From Nothopassalora personata (taxonomy: Eukaryota; Ascomycota; Dothideomycetes; Mycosphaerellales; Mycosphaerellaceae), in the NCBI GenBank assembly GCA_033816765.1, contig CM066287.1, forward strand, positions 5,456,001 to 5,520,000: 64,000 nucleotides of DNA, read 5' to 3'. Each line of letters starts with the position of its first letter. Within the stretch, counting starts at the first letter, position 1. Under the pieces are notes generated by a model. That model saw only the letters and a list, made by a program, of their open reading frames with translations, had not been told where the DNA came from and did no database searches. This document shows, piece by piece, positions 10,674 to 20,139 of the stretch. A program made the translations under genes and the position numbers.

Positions 10674-11921
10674 ATGGACTTCCGATCTGTCATTCAGCGA
10701 GCGAATTTCAGCTCCCGCCGGGATCTATACATTGCTCTAACATTACCTGCCGTTGGCTTCCTCGCAGCCAAACTCATCGTCAATCTGGCATCAGCTGCTT
10801 CATATAGTGGCATACCCACGAAGGCCTTGATCTACCGAGCGCCATCGCAACGACTGCTCACCGCTGCGGAAGAGGAGAACGTTCCATACCCACCAGACGC
10901 TATTCCCGGAGGCCGCAATGTCGACACACCATACGGCAACACTAGGGTGTACGAATGGGGGCCCGAGAACGGTCGTAAAGTGCTCTTTATCCATGGTATC
11001 AGCACACCATGCATTGCTCTTGCACGCTTGGCACGACAGCTGGTGAGGAAGGGGTGTCGAGTAATGCTTTTTGATCTCTACGGCCGCGGTTACTCAGATG
11101 CTCCAGACCCGACCGTCTACAGGCAGGACATCAAGCTCTTCAGCTTACAGATACTCTCCGCACTCTCCTCGTCGAGGTTGAACTGGATGGATGGCTTCAC
11201 GTTAGCCGGGTATAGTCTGGGCGGCGGTATCGCTGCAGCTTTCACCTCGCATTACCCTGACTTGGTGGAGAGCCTGGTCCTGATTGCTCCCGGCGGCCTT
11301 CTCAGACCCACACGCATCAGCCTGAGCAGTAAATTGCTTTACAGCGGGTTGTTACCTGATCAGCTGGTGAATTATATTGTCAAATCCAAGCTGCAAGCAG
11401 GTGGAAATAAGCCCAACGTCCCTAAGATGAAAACTTCCCCCAACAAGTTGGATGTTACCGACGCTGCCGCAGAGGAACTGCCGGAGGAGAACGGTGCGCA
11501 TGGTGCAGATAGTTGCTCGCCTCTCTTCGAGGACCGACCCAAGGTCTCGCCCGCTACGGCCGTTGCCTGGCAGACTGAAGTTCACGACGGCTTCGTACTA
11601 GCGTTTGTGTCATGCGTAAAGTGGGCCCCTATCCATGATGGACATGAGCGTTGGCGACTGATCGGTGAGAGGTGCGAAGCTCGACGCAGTGCTTCAGGCG
11701 AAGAATCGACACCGAAAGGCTTGAAGGAAGGCAAGGTTCTGATGATCCTGGGCACGAGCGATGCTGTCATTTCGGCCAAGGAGACTGAAGAAGATGCTAC
11801 TACAGCGCTCGGCTCGAGGAATCTTCGTACCGTGAAGTTGGTCGGTGCTCACGACTTGCCTATCACTAACAGCGAAGGTTGCGCTCGAGCGATGATTGAT
11901 TTTTGGTCGGGTGCAATATGA
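10674..11921 (+). CDS. Alpha/beta hydrolase, probably membrane-anchored
   Basis: 415 aa from the ATG at 10674 (MDFRSVIQRANFSS). An ATG at 10584 is also in frame, but the extra residues look like leader sequence. An N-terminal hydrophobic stretch (residues about 18-40) suggests a membrane anchor. The fold shows VLFIHGISTP (oxyanion-hole HG), FDLYGRGYSD, the nucleophile elbow GYSLGG (Ser near 181), a candidate acid in LGTSDAVI and a C-terminal histidine in VGAHDLPI, so the catalytic triad is complete. A charged, poorly conserved insertion sits between strand 6 and the acid (about residues 250-300). The substrate is unknown; esters or lipids are typical. The last codons and the stop lie in the first copy of a 21-bp tandem repeat, so the C-terminus (FWSGAI) may vary between strains. 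Confidence 0.85.
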   Translation: MDFRSVIQRANFSSRRDLYIALTLPAVGFLAAKLIVNLASAASYSGIPTKALIYRAPSQRLLTAAEEENVPYPPDAIPGGRNVDTPYGNTRVYEWGPENGRKVLFIHGISTPCIALARLARQLVRKGCRVMLFDLYGRGYSDAPDPTVYRQDIKLFSLQILSALSSSRLNWMDGFTLAGYSLGGGIAAAFTSHYPDLVESLVLIAPGGLLRPTRISLSSKLLYSGLLPDQLVNYIVKSKLQAGGNKPNVPKMKTSPNKLDVTDAAAEELPEENGAHGADSCSPLFEDRPKVSPATAVAWQTEVHDGFVLAFVSCVKWAPIHDGHERWRLIGERCEARRSASGEESTPKGLKEGKVLMILGTSDAVISAKETEEDATTALGSRNLRTVKLVGAHDLPITNSEGCARAMIDFWSGAI

Positions 11922-12004
11922 TTGCTGGTGGGTGCGATATGATTGCTGGTGGGTGCGATATGATTGCTGGTGGTTGCGATATGATTGCTGGTGGGTGCAA
12001 TATG
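11909..12004. repeat. 21-bp tandem repeat, four copies plus a partial fifth
   Basis: The unit GGGTGCGATATGATTGCTGG+T is repeated at 11909, 11930, 11951 and 11972, with a 12-base partial copy at 11993. Copies differ at only one or two positions (GCAATATG versus GCGATATG, and GGTTGC in copy four). The first copy contains the stop codon of the hydrolase gene. Because 21 is a multiple of three, each further copy offers the same in-frame TGA. Confidence 0.95.
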
Positions 12005-15000
12005 AAGGACTTGCGTGTATTGTGGAGTGGTTTATGAGCATACTAGCCGGCGTGTCTCCACTGCAAGGAAATTAGATGACAAAGGCCTCGTATCAAGAAC
12101 GGTCAACGTGCTGCTCTCGTGCCTAGCTTGAAACCTCTGACACGACTCTGCATCGACATGATATCTCGGGCCATGGCCTTTAATTTTGCCTGCGCTGAGA
12201 CGTAACGTCTTCCGTACAGGTATAGCTCGAGACTGAGCCGTAGGAGAGCCGTCGTCGGCCCTTTGGAAACAATGTGAAACCCTCCTCTTCACGGTATATC
12301 GAAACCATATGGAAGGAGTGGTGATTCTCGCGAACAAGGCTTCTTGGCCAAGCGTCCCACCTGAAGTGGCATATGCTGAGAGAGGAGCCTAAAGAGTTGT
12401 CATCTTCAGTATCACCCTTCCTAGAAGAGGTGTCGCTTGTGGAGATCTGTATATATCGCTCACAGCGTTATGAGGGTTGTCACGGCCTCTTGTGTTTGAG
12501 TGGCTGAAACATATACTTCGAACTGTGTAAATATGTATCTTGTACCGTCGTACTTGACGCGAGCGAAAACCCACGGGCGGTGATGAGTATCCAGTGGCCG
12601 GTGGCGTGGCTCAAAGTGAGAGACTCAGGGAATTGACAGTCGCGTGATGCCCTCATTGCTACGTCGTGAAGCGTGCGTCGCGTTGCCGGTTGCCCCAGAA
12701 AGTATGCTCTGCTCTATGGAGAGCTCACGCCTAGGGGCAGCTCCGATCTTAGTCATCATTCAAAATTTGACTAGCCCTCTAGCACTCTAAAATGCGCTTA
12801 CCCGCCCGGCGAGGGCGAATAGCATCTATATTTCCTGTAGCCGAAGCAAACTTGGGAGGGGCCCACGGTAGGAGGGGTCCCCCGAAGGGAGTGAGGATCT
12901 CGTGGGAAGACTCAGGTGCAGCGGAGGTATTCCCCATTTCATGGCAATTGATTGCTTAGTCAGAACGTGAGCTGCCCATAGACTTTACGGCCGAGATGGG
13001 AGTGGGAAGGTTCGAACTTAACGAGTAATGTCAGCGACGATTCACCGACGGTTGCTTCACAGAGACACAGGGTCCCAGTAGTTTGCAGGGTGAGATTCAT
13101 AGTGCAGGGCCAGGAGCTTTCATCACATACACCAGACTCTGTAATAAGCACTTGTTGACGGTAAGCGCTGTGCTGGTTGAAGGACTTGCCAAATGCAGCT
13201 TCTGCCGTCAGACAACATTGACGGCCCAAGCGTTCACTTTTGTCTCATGATTACCTCGAGTGACTGGCTTCCGGCTGTCCGACTCATGGGGCACACGGCT
13301 CTGTCCAAAGCATATGATGGCAGACCACGGATAGAGAAGCTATGGCACAACTGTAATGCATTATGAGTTCAATAGCTCCGGACGTTGTAAGTGTTGGTAT
13401 TGCGAAGTTGCGGCGAAAGTGTGGGTTGCCTTATAATAAAGTACCCTCGCCAACGATATTTCGTTCACCGGAAGCAGAGGGCTAGCCCTGGACGATGCGT
13501 CGTAACACAGGACGCGATACGGGAGGAGGATTAATATGACAGTTTGTTGTCCGGACGAGTTCGCCCGTCGTAGCGCCAGCCAGCCTCCCAGTCAGGCAAT
13601 GATCTGGAAGTGGCAGCACCACTTTGGCCTGCTGAGAACAGGGCACACTCTCGCCACTAATCTCGCAGTGGGCAGTGCCAGCACCGCCACAATCAAGGAT
13701 CGAAAGTGAACGGGCACCGTTGGCTTGGCCAAAACGGCGAGCGGGATACTGATCAGATACAACGCAAAAAGAGCACGCGATGGTCGCTTTAAGCTTTAGC
13801 GGGGGCTGACCGCGGGCCAGAATTCTGGGTTATCATTTGATTGGGAACTGGCTGTGGCGTATTTTCAGCTGCGGCACCGAAATATGTCAAAGTTGCAGCG
13901 AGCTCTCATCTTCATCTACCGCCAGCGTCATTGAAGCCGTGCTGAGCCTCGACCTGCTTTGCTGGCGGCGAATCCTGCGAGGAGAATAGTCTCAATCGAG
14001 CCGCAGCAAATTACACCATGGACGCTTCGCTGGGTTGTCTTCAATGGCGATTATGGCGTCTGCTCACACGATCGTTAGGCGAGACTATGCATGGGGAGGC
14101 AAGTCTGGCCAACTCGTAGCTGCGTCCGTATCTGCAGCTGCTGCGATATCCTGTTGCAGTGTAGTTTCCCAAAGTCGTAAGGCGTTGGAAGAGAGATCAA
14201 CACCAGTGTTTCCGTGCTGTGGGCAATAGAGTTGTGGGGAGAGCAGTTGTTGGTGAGCTGACGTTTGGCCGCGAGGGGAGCATGTTGCGTACTGCCTTGG
14301 CGGGTAGCGGTCTTGCGAGGAGTCATCAGCGCGTGAAGATGCCAACACCGCGATATGGATCTCGTACCAAAATTGCTAGATCGATTGTGACCCCCGCTCG
14401 AGGGTCTTTGCTTTACCTCTCACATGTGAAAGCTTTGAGAAGCAAGGCTTCCTGACCACCTGGTGTACATAGGGTTATATGCTGCGACTGAGACTAGCAG
14501 CAGCAGATATATGCGTCCTCATGCACATGCACATGTGAGCATGGAAGTCTCGGTACCCCTACGTCAGCTTCCGCTCAACATACGCGTAGAGATTGCTCTG
14601 CAAAATTTGCTAGCGTGCAGGTTAAGTAACGTTGTCTCAGACTCGTTTAGAAAGTCAGGCCTGCGTTCACGGTAACGGCGGACTCGGCTGAATTACATAC
14701 ACTCTACGTGGGAGCGAGGAGAATCGTGGAGGCCTGATATGACTCTTCGAATCCGCAGGAGGAGAATTTGCGTTTCACTCTCGCGTCTGAGGGGCTGTTC
14801 TCAGGTAGAACCGAGAAACGTCCTCTCGATCTATGAATACTACGACGTGCGTGTGACAAGTCCGAGAGATGGCGGCTGCAGTGCAATCGCTGCAGGGTCG
14901 GTGAGAGTCCCGGGCGCCCAGAAAGCACTGAAATCTGCGGCGACAGCATGTCACAGCAAACAATTGTACGACATCGAGGCAGGAGATGCGTGCAGGATGG

Positions 15001-15987
15001 TACGGATGGTATCGCAGCGTCGAGTGGCTCCCCAGCCAGATGCGATGTGACGCATTGTCCTGGCATCCCCGGTGTACGATGCGGCATCGTCAGAAGCGCT
15101 GAGAGTGCGATTCTAATGGCAGCCACGCAAATGACGAGCTGCATCGTTGTACATTCGGTGCGGAGCGTCAAAGCCGTGTTCGTCTCGACGCGTCGCGGTG
15201 GTCGAGAGTGCGTGCATGCATGCATCTTGGGGCGTGTTGGCGGACCATGCCATGCAGCTGCTAGGATGCCAGCAGGAAACGCGAGCATGGTTGGTCGAGA
15301 GCTTTTCCTTCCTGGGAAATCGACTAGCCGTGTGGGCGACTAGTCGCCTGAGTGGCAGGGCTTGACCGGCGTCCGTGATTCGATAGCAGTGGTCTAAAAC
15401 CGTGAATCCATGGGCGACGGCACGTCGACCATACGGACGCCTGCCCAGTGGTGCGGTGCACGAGGGGACGGCGGAATCAGCATGCTCTCACCAGTCTCAC
15501 GGAGTGTCATGTCTCTCGTTTGATGCGGACAAGCCACAGGGCCAGCGGCGGGCGGCAAGCCAGGCTGGGCTGGCTCTGGTTAGGCAGGCAGCAGTGCACA
15601 GTGGTTTGATCTGCAGGAGCGAGACGAATGCATACGATGGGCATTGGACACGGCGGTGCGGGCCGCGCATGCCACCGACGCTGGCCACTGACCAGCGCCG
15701 CTGCAGCTGGATGACACGCTGCCGACGCGAAAGGACAACGCGCTGGTCTTGGTACAGATCGACTTCTTAGTGGCCGTAGCCAAACACAGCAGGCGGGCGG
15801 ATATTCACGTCTGCGAAGCCGACAGGGTACGGCGTGCTGGGAGCTGTCCCATTTCGGTGTCTTGGAGCTTAACCAAGGTCGGGATCCACTGCAAACTCGC
15901 GTTTTGTGCGGCGTGTGTTTCGACTCTTTCTCCCGATCACCTCCTTCTCGTCCGTTCGTTCTTTTCTTTGCACCGCAATTTGCTATG
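12005..15987. other. Long intergenic stretch, no recognised gene
   Basis: About 4 kb without a convincing gene. Open frames occur on both strands (for example minus strand 14704-15288 and 15507-16064), but their products are rich in Arg, His, Cys, Ser and Pro, overlap each other in antisense and carry no motif. I treat them as chance frames in GC-rich DNA. Near 12820-12900 there are C/G-rich inverted blocks (GGGGCC... and GGGGTCCCC), and around 14520 short CACATG repeats. The right part probably contains the promoter of the cyclin gene. No tRNA-like or TE-like structure was seen. Confidence 0.4.
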
Positions 15988-17767
15988 GAGCCTTGAGCAC
16001 CAGGGAGCATTTGCCTGAGCTTCGGCGCGAAGCACGCTCCACCCTCGTTCCTGGCACCTTGCACTTACGGCCTCTCCTTGCCGGCTCGTCAAACCAAACG
16101 GTATCGTCACCTGAGCAAAGTGTGCGTGGTCAGCCTCGACATCGTTCACTCATTATCACGTCGACCTCTCCTCTTCGTTGACCGTAGAGCCACTCGACGA
16201 CACCTCCCTCCCATCCGCACCGCTCCGCATCTCCCGCCCGCCTTCACCCCGCCGACGACAACTACGACTCCGGTCTCGTGCCGGCTCACCAGATTGCCTG
16301 CCGTCGTGTCTGTTGGCTATCGAAAGGTAAGAAATCAACGTTGTGCCCACTGCGGGTGGAACTTTGGAGAGACGTTCTGTGCTGTGTGTCCTGGCTTCAC
16401 GGGAAAAGGTCATTCTTGCCCAGCTCAACGGGCACCCACGGGCTGCATGCCTTCCCTGCCCAGCTATGCACCCCTCGAAAAGGCACCAGTCTGACCCGAA
16501 AAGCTGGACTCGGCGCTTTCATTATCCCTAGGCTCCTTCTGGTCCGGCTTCGTGACTGCTCAGCCAGCCGGATAATGAAGGGAGAATGAGGCATTGGGAG
16601 GATGAAGTGATGCCGCTCGATGGCCCTCTCATTCACGAAACACAACTTCAGCAGGCACGCTATCTGACAGGACTTACCACACCATTCGACACAACAAATC
16701 CCATGAAAAAACTCAGCAAGGTGTGCATTGCAAAGAAGAGACGTCGCCAATTCATGCATCGATCACGACTTCATCACCACCATCACAAAACATCATTAAA
16801 TCTCGGGTAATTCTGTTCATCGCATATCACGGCAAATTGTGGTTGAGAAAGGGTTCAGCACATTCAATCACTGCATTCCATGAGCCCAAGGAATTCGCCT
16901 ACCCCAAAGGGCAATTCAGTCGAATAGTGGGCAGCACGGACACTCACAATACTGTGAAATTTTGGATTACCTCACATGCAATTACACATGAATTGATTGC
17001 AGTCGCTAACGTGTTCTCTGCTTAGCGTCGACGTTGTCTCAGCTCTGTCGAGACACCTATCACAGTGGCAGTTCGCCAGTGTTGAGAGGTATGTTGTAAT
17101 ATTGCTGTCGACGGCCCAGTCCGTGGGAGCAGCCTCCCTTGCCTAATCGTACATTGCTGTCCAGAGAGGGAAAGGCTAAACATTCCCCAGGTTCTTCACG
17201 GACACGCTTCCAGATCATCCTCGATCCAATCAACCCTTCACAACGCCAGCGGAGTCGTTAGCTCGTCCTCTGCTGCCGGCAAAGGTACCTCGAGCCGCTC
17301 AAGAACGATCCATTCGAATTCCCTACCAATCGGCTACTTCGACGTGGCTCGCAAGGAGACGAACCATTCTGTACAGCGACTCATTTCGCGCACGCTCACC
17401 CACACGGCCACGCCAGTGCCTCTGTAATCTAATTCTCGAGGTATGCGGTTCTCCTGTACCATTGGCCTTACATTAAGGCCATTGCGATGACGCCAAACAT
17501 GGCACGCCACAGTTGGCTGACACGTTCCAGACGCCTTGGGGCGATTGTCTATAACCTGATCTTCCGACTACACATCGTCAAAGATCTCTGTTTTCCTTTC
17601 TACAAGACCAACTAATTACGATCTCTACAACACGCCCGTGCCTCTGGGTCTTCACTCCTTAATACTGTTCACCCGCTGGACATCCGCTCTCTAGCACAAC
17701 GCCCTGTGCATCATTCGACCTACCGGCAACGACTTGTCAATCCTGGAGAGCTGACAAACGTTGACTT
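15988..17767 (+). promoter_or_regulatory. Probable long spliced 5' leader of the G1 cyclin gene
   Basis: A CT-rich tract at about 15920-15980 is a plausible transcription start area. Downstream there are three well-formed candidate introns. The first is 16327-17025 (AAAG|GTAAGA, ending GCTAAC...CTTAG). The second is 17089-17190 (GAG|GTATGT, ending GCTAAAC...CCAG). The third is 17441-17530 (GAG|GTATGC, ending GCTGAC...CCAG). When they are removed, the remaining leader of roughly 890 nt from 15988 to the cyclin ATG contains no ATG at all, while the putative introns contain many. That pattern is hard to explain by chance and supports a spliced, uORF-free leader. No transcript data were available. 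Confidence 0.55.
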
Positions 17768-19057
17768 ATGACCACCAACGCCGGATTCAGTATGGCCTAC
17801 CAACAACACCCCGAACAAATGCAGGGCACCAGGACCTTCCCGGCCTTTGGGTACTGCGACTCCTACTTCGTTGAGAGCCACGAGGACGATAGTGGACTAT
17901 TCGCACGGGCTGCCGCCGAGCGAGAGCGTGCACGTAATATTGCCAAGCAAAGGCAAAAGGCCCTTGGCGAAGAGCTCTCTCGTGCAACCGCCGAAGAGTA
18001 TCAGGAAGATGTGCTCGATCATATGGAAGCCATGGAGGAGTCTACTTTGCCAGACATCCAGTCCATCGAAATCCAGACTGAGATTCAATGGTTCATGAGG
18101 CCATACTTGCTGGACTTCCTCCTTGAGGCACACCACGCTTTCCAGCTGCTTCCCGAAACCCTCCATCTTGCCGTCAATCTTTTGGATCGATACTGCTCAA
18201 GACGCGTAGTGTACAAACGTCACTATCAACTGGTTGGCTGTGCAGCACTACTCATTGCTGCTAAGTATGGCGATCGAAAGGAACGTGTGCCAACTATACG
18301 GGAGCTCAAGTCTATGTGCTGCTCATTGTACGACGATGATATGTTCACCCAAATGGAGTGGCATGTTCTCCAGACTCTGCATTGGTGCATCGGTCATCCC
18401 CCAGTCACGAGCTTTCTCCAACTGGCGCTGACCGAAGTCTCCTTCGACCCTGAGCTTGAGCACATGTCGTGGTACATCTCGGAGCTGGCATTGTACCACA
18501 AGGACTTCATTCCGGTGCGGCCGTCGGTCATGGCTAGATCTTCGCTCGCCTTGGCGAGATGTATCCTGAACAGACCGCAGTCACGTTACGACGACTGGTC
18601 TGCAAGATATGATCCTCAAGTGGTGCTCAATCTCTCGAACAAGCTGAGTCATCCTTCGCAAGCGCTCTCGCGGAAGTATGCGTCGCCGCACCTGTCCTCG
18701 GTGTCAACCACGATCGACAACTTTCTCAAACACCAAGCAATCATGGCGCGGCAAGCCATGCAGACACCTGCCAATGACCAGCCTCGCATGGACATCGATC
18801 CAGCTCCTCCAGCCAACATCTATCTCACCCCACAGACACCTCAGAAGGCCGGATACACAAGTGGAGCCCATGGCATGCTCACGCCTCCTATCACTCCTGA
18901 TAAGGATCAACTGAACAACTATGGCACCACTCAACCTCTGCTGCCACGGATTGCGCACTGCAATCCAACGCCACCTCACAGCGGCGATTACTCTCAGTCA
19001 ACCGGCTTTACCGTAGCACCGCCGCAGTACATGCCACAGCCGCAGTTCGTACAATAG
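17768..19057 (+). CDS. G1/S-type cyclin (Cln/Puc1-like)
   Basis: A single exon of 429 aa. Residues about 75-210 form an N-terminal cyclin box: EYQEDVLDHMEAME, then IEIQTEIQWFMRPYLLDFLL, HLAVNLLDRYCSRR and YQLVGCAALLIAAKYGDRKE. A second cyclin fold follows (MEWHVLQTLHWCIGHPPVTSFLQLAL). This is the pattern of fungal G1 cyclins, which activate the cyclin-dependent kinase at Start. After residue 320 the tail is disordered and rich in Pro, Gln and Thr, with several TP sites (LTPQTPQ, LTPPITPD) that would suit phosphorylation and turnover. The gene is preceded by an unusually long intergenic region with a probable spliced leader, as often found for dose-sensitive regulators. The subclass assignment is by similarity in memory only. 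Confidence 0.85.
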   Translation: MTTNAGFSMAYQQHPEQMQGTRTFPAFGYCDSYFVESHEDDSGLFARAAAERERARNIAKQRQKALGEELSRATAEEYQEDVLDHMEAMEESTLPDIQSIEIQTEIQWFMRPYLLDFLLEAHHAFQLLPETLHLAVNLLDRYCSRRVVYKRHYQLVGCAALLIAAKYGDRKERVPTIRELKSMCCSLYDDDMFTQMEWHVLQTLHWCIGHPPVTSFLQLALTEVSFDPELEHMSWYISELALYHKDFIPVRPSVMARSSLALARCILNRPQSRYDDWSARYDPQVVLNLSNKLSHPSQALSRKYASPHLSSVSTTIDNFLKHQAIMARQAMQTPANDQPRMDIDPAPPANIYLTPQTPQKAGYTSGAHGMLTPPITPDKDQLNNYGTTQPLLPRIAHCNPTPPHSGDYSQSTGFTVAPPQYMPQPQFVQ

Positions 19058-20139
19058 TGGATGTGACGAACATCGTCGACCATCGACATTCACAACATGC
19101 CAGTTGAGTCGATCACTCGCCACAGCGGCGGAACATGTTGTATAACACTCATCATTCAGCACAGCATTGCGAGCGAGCGTTGCATTTTAAAAGCATTTTT
19201 TCTTTTGTTAGGGCTTGGCCGCCGAGAGATGAATACCCGTTACAGTTCAGTAAATTAGACATGAACACGGAAGAGAGAGGGTTCGGAGCGAATATTTGGG
19301 GGAAGACGGGGGAGAACTCGATACGGGTTTTAAAAAGTACAGGAAGCATAACAATTAAGTGGAAATCAGATTGTCAAGGGCACACGGGAGAATCCCAACA
19401 GATCGATCACTTGATATCTGTCAAAGCGATGACGAAGCAAGATCTGCGAGACTTGCTTACCCATGGCATTCGGCGTTTCCTACCTTGTCTCAATTAGCGG
19501 CGAAGATACCCATTTGATCGGAAGTATAGATATCGCTTACATCGAGATGAGCAAACCTCGAAAAATTCTCCGATTCCTCAACTCCTTGCTTCGTGTAGTT
19601 CGCGCTGTGCACCAGTGGGACTGGTCACCCTGCGCGTCGCACTGGTGACACTGGTGACATCTCAACCATTCCGTCGTCGAAGCAACTGGCGACGGTGAGT
19701 CTGAACACAGCACTAGAGCCGTGATCAAGCTGGCCATGGCGACGGCTTCTTCAAGTACCCACAGCATCACAGATGTTGCTCGGGCGGTACTGCTGCACAG
19801 AGCATACCGTAATGAGAACTGATCGGCGCTGCGCCGGATGTCAGAAGCGAGCAAGATCCGGCTTGTCATGATGGTGATGATGACGATCTATCCGAGAATG
19901 CACGCAAGCATAGTGGTTATTATTGACTTGTACTGTACCAGAGCATGTCAAGTATACGAACATGCGTGTATCGGCCAGTATACTCTCATTGGCGCGGAGG
20001 CCACTCCGCTGTAGCTTGAGACACAAGCTCCGAGTCACGCATCAGCTTCGGGACCCATAGAAATTTCGCACCTCTCAAGTGGAAGTGCTACAGTATGTGC
20101 GAACTACTTACGATGGCGACCACACAGTAGCGCTCCCCA
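19058..20139. other. Intergenic between cyclin and UTP4
   Basis: The left part should be the cyclin 3' untranslated region. Near 19645-19660 the 10-mer ACTGGTGACA is repeated directly. A short upstream frame, 20095-20130 (12 codons with its stop), ends nine bases before the UTP4 start codon. No other gene is recognised. Confidence 0.4.

Noticed and set aside
12995..13030. GGTTCGAACTT, resembling the T-arm of a tRNA
   Set aside because: No acceptor stem, D-arm or anticodon arm could be paired around it.
14704..16064. Long minus-strand open frames of 194 and 185 codons
   Set aside because: They overlap several other frames in antisense, are rich in Arg, Cys, His and Ser, have no motif, and sit in GC-rich DNA where chance frames are long.
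20093..20127. GTATGT...CACAG as a mini-intron before UTP4
   Set aside because: At 35 nt it is shorter than any intron in the window and below the usual fungal minimum; a uORF is the simpler reading.
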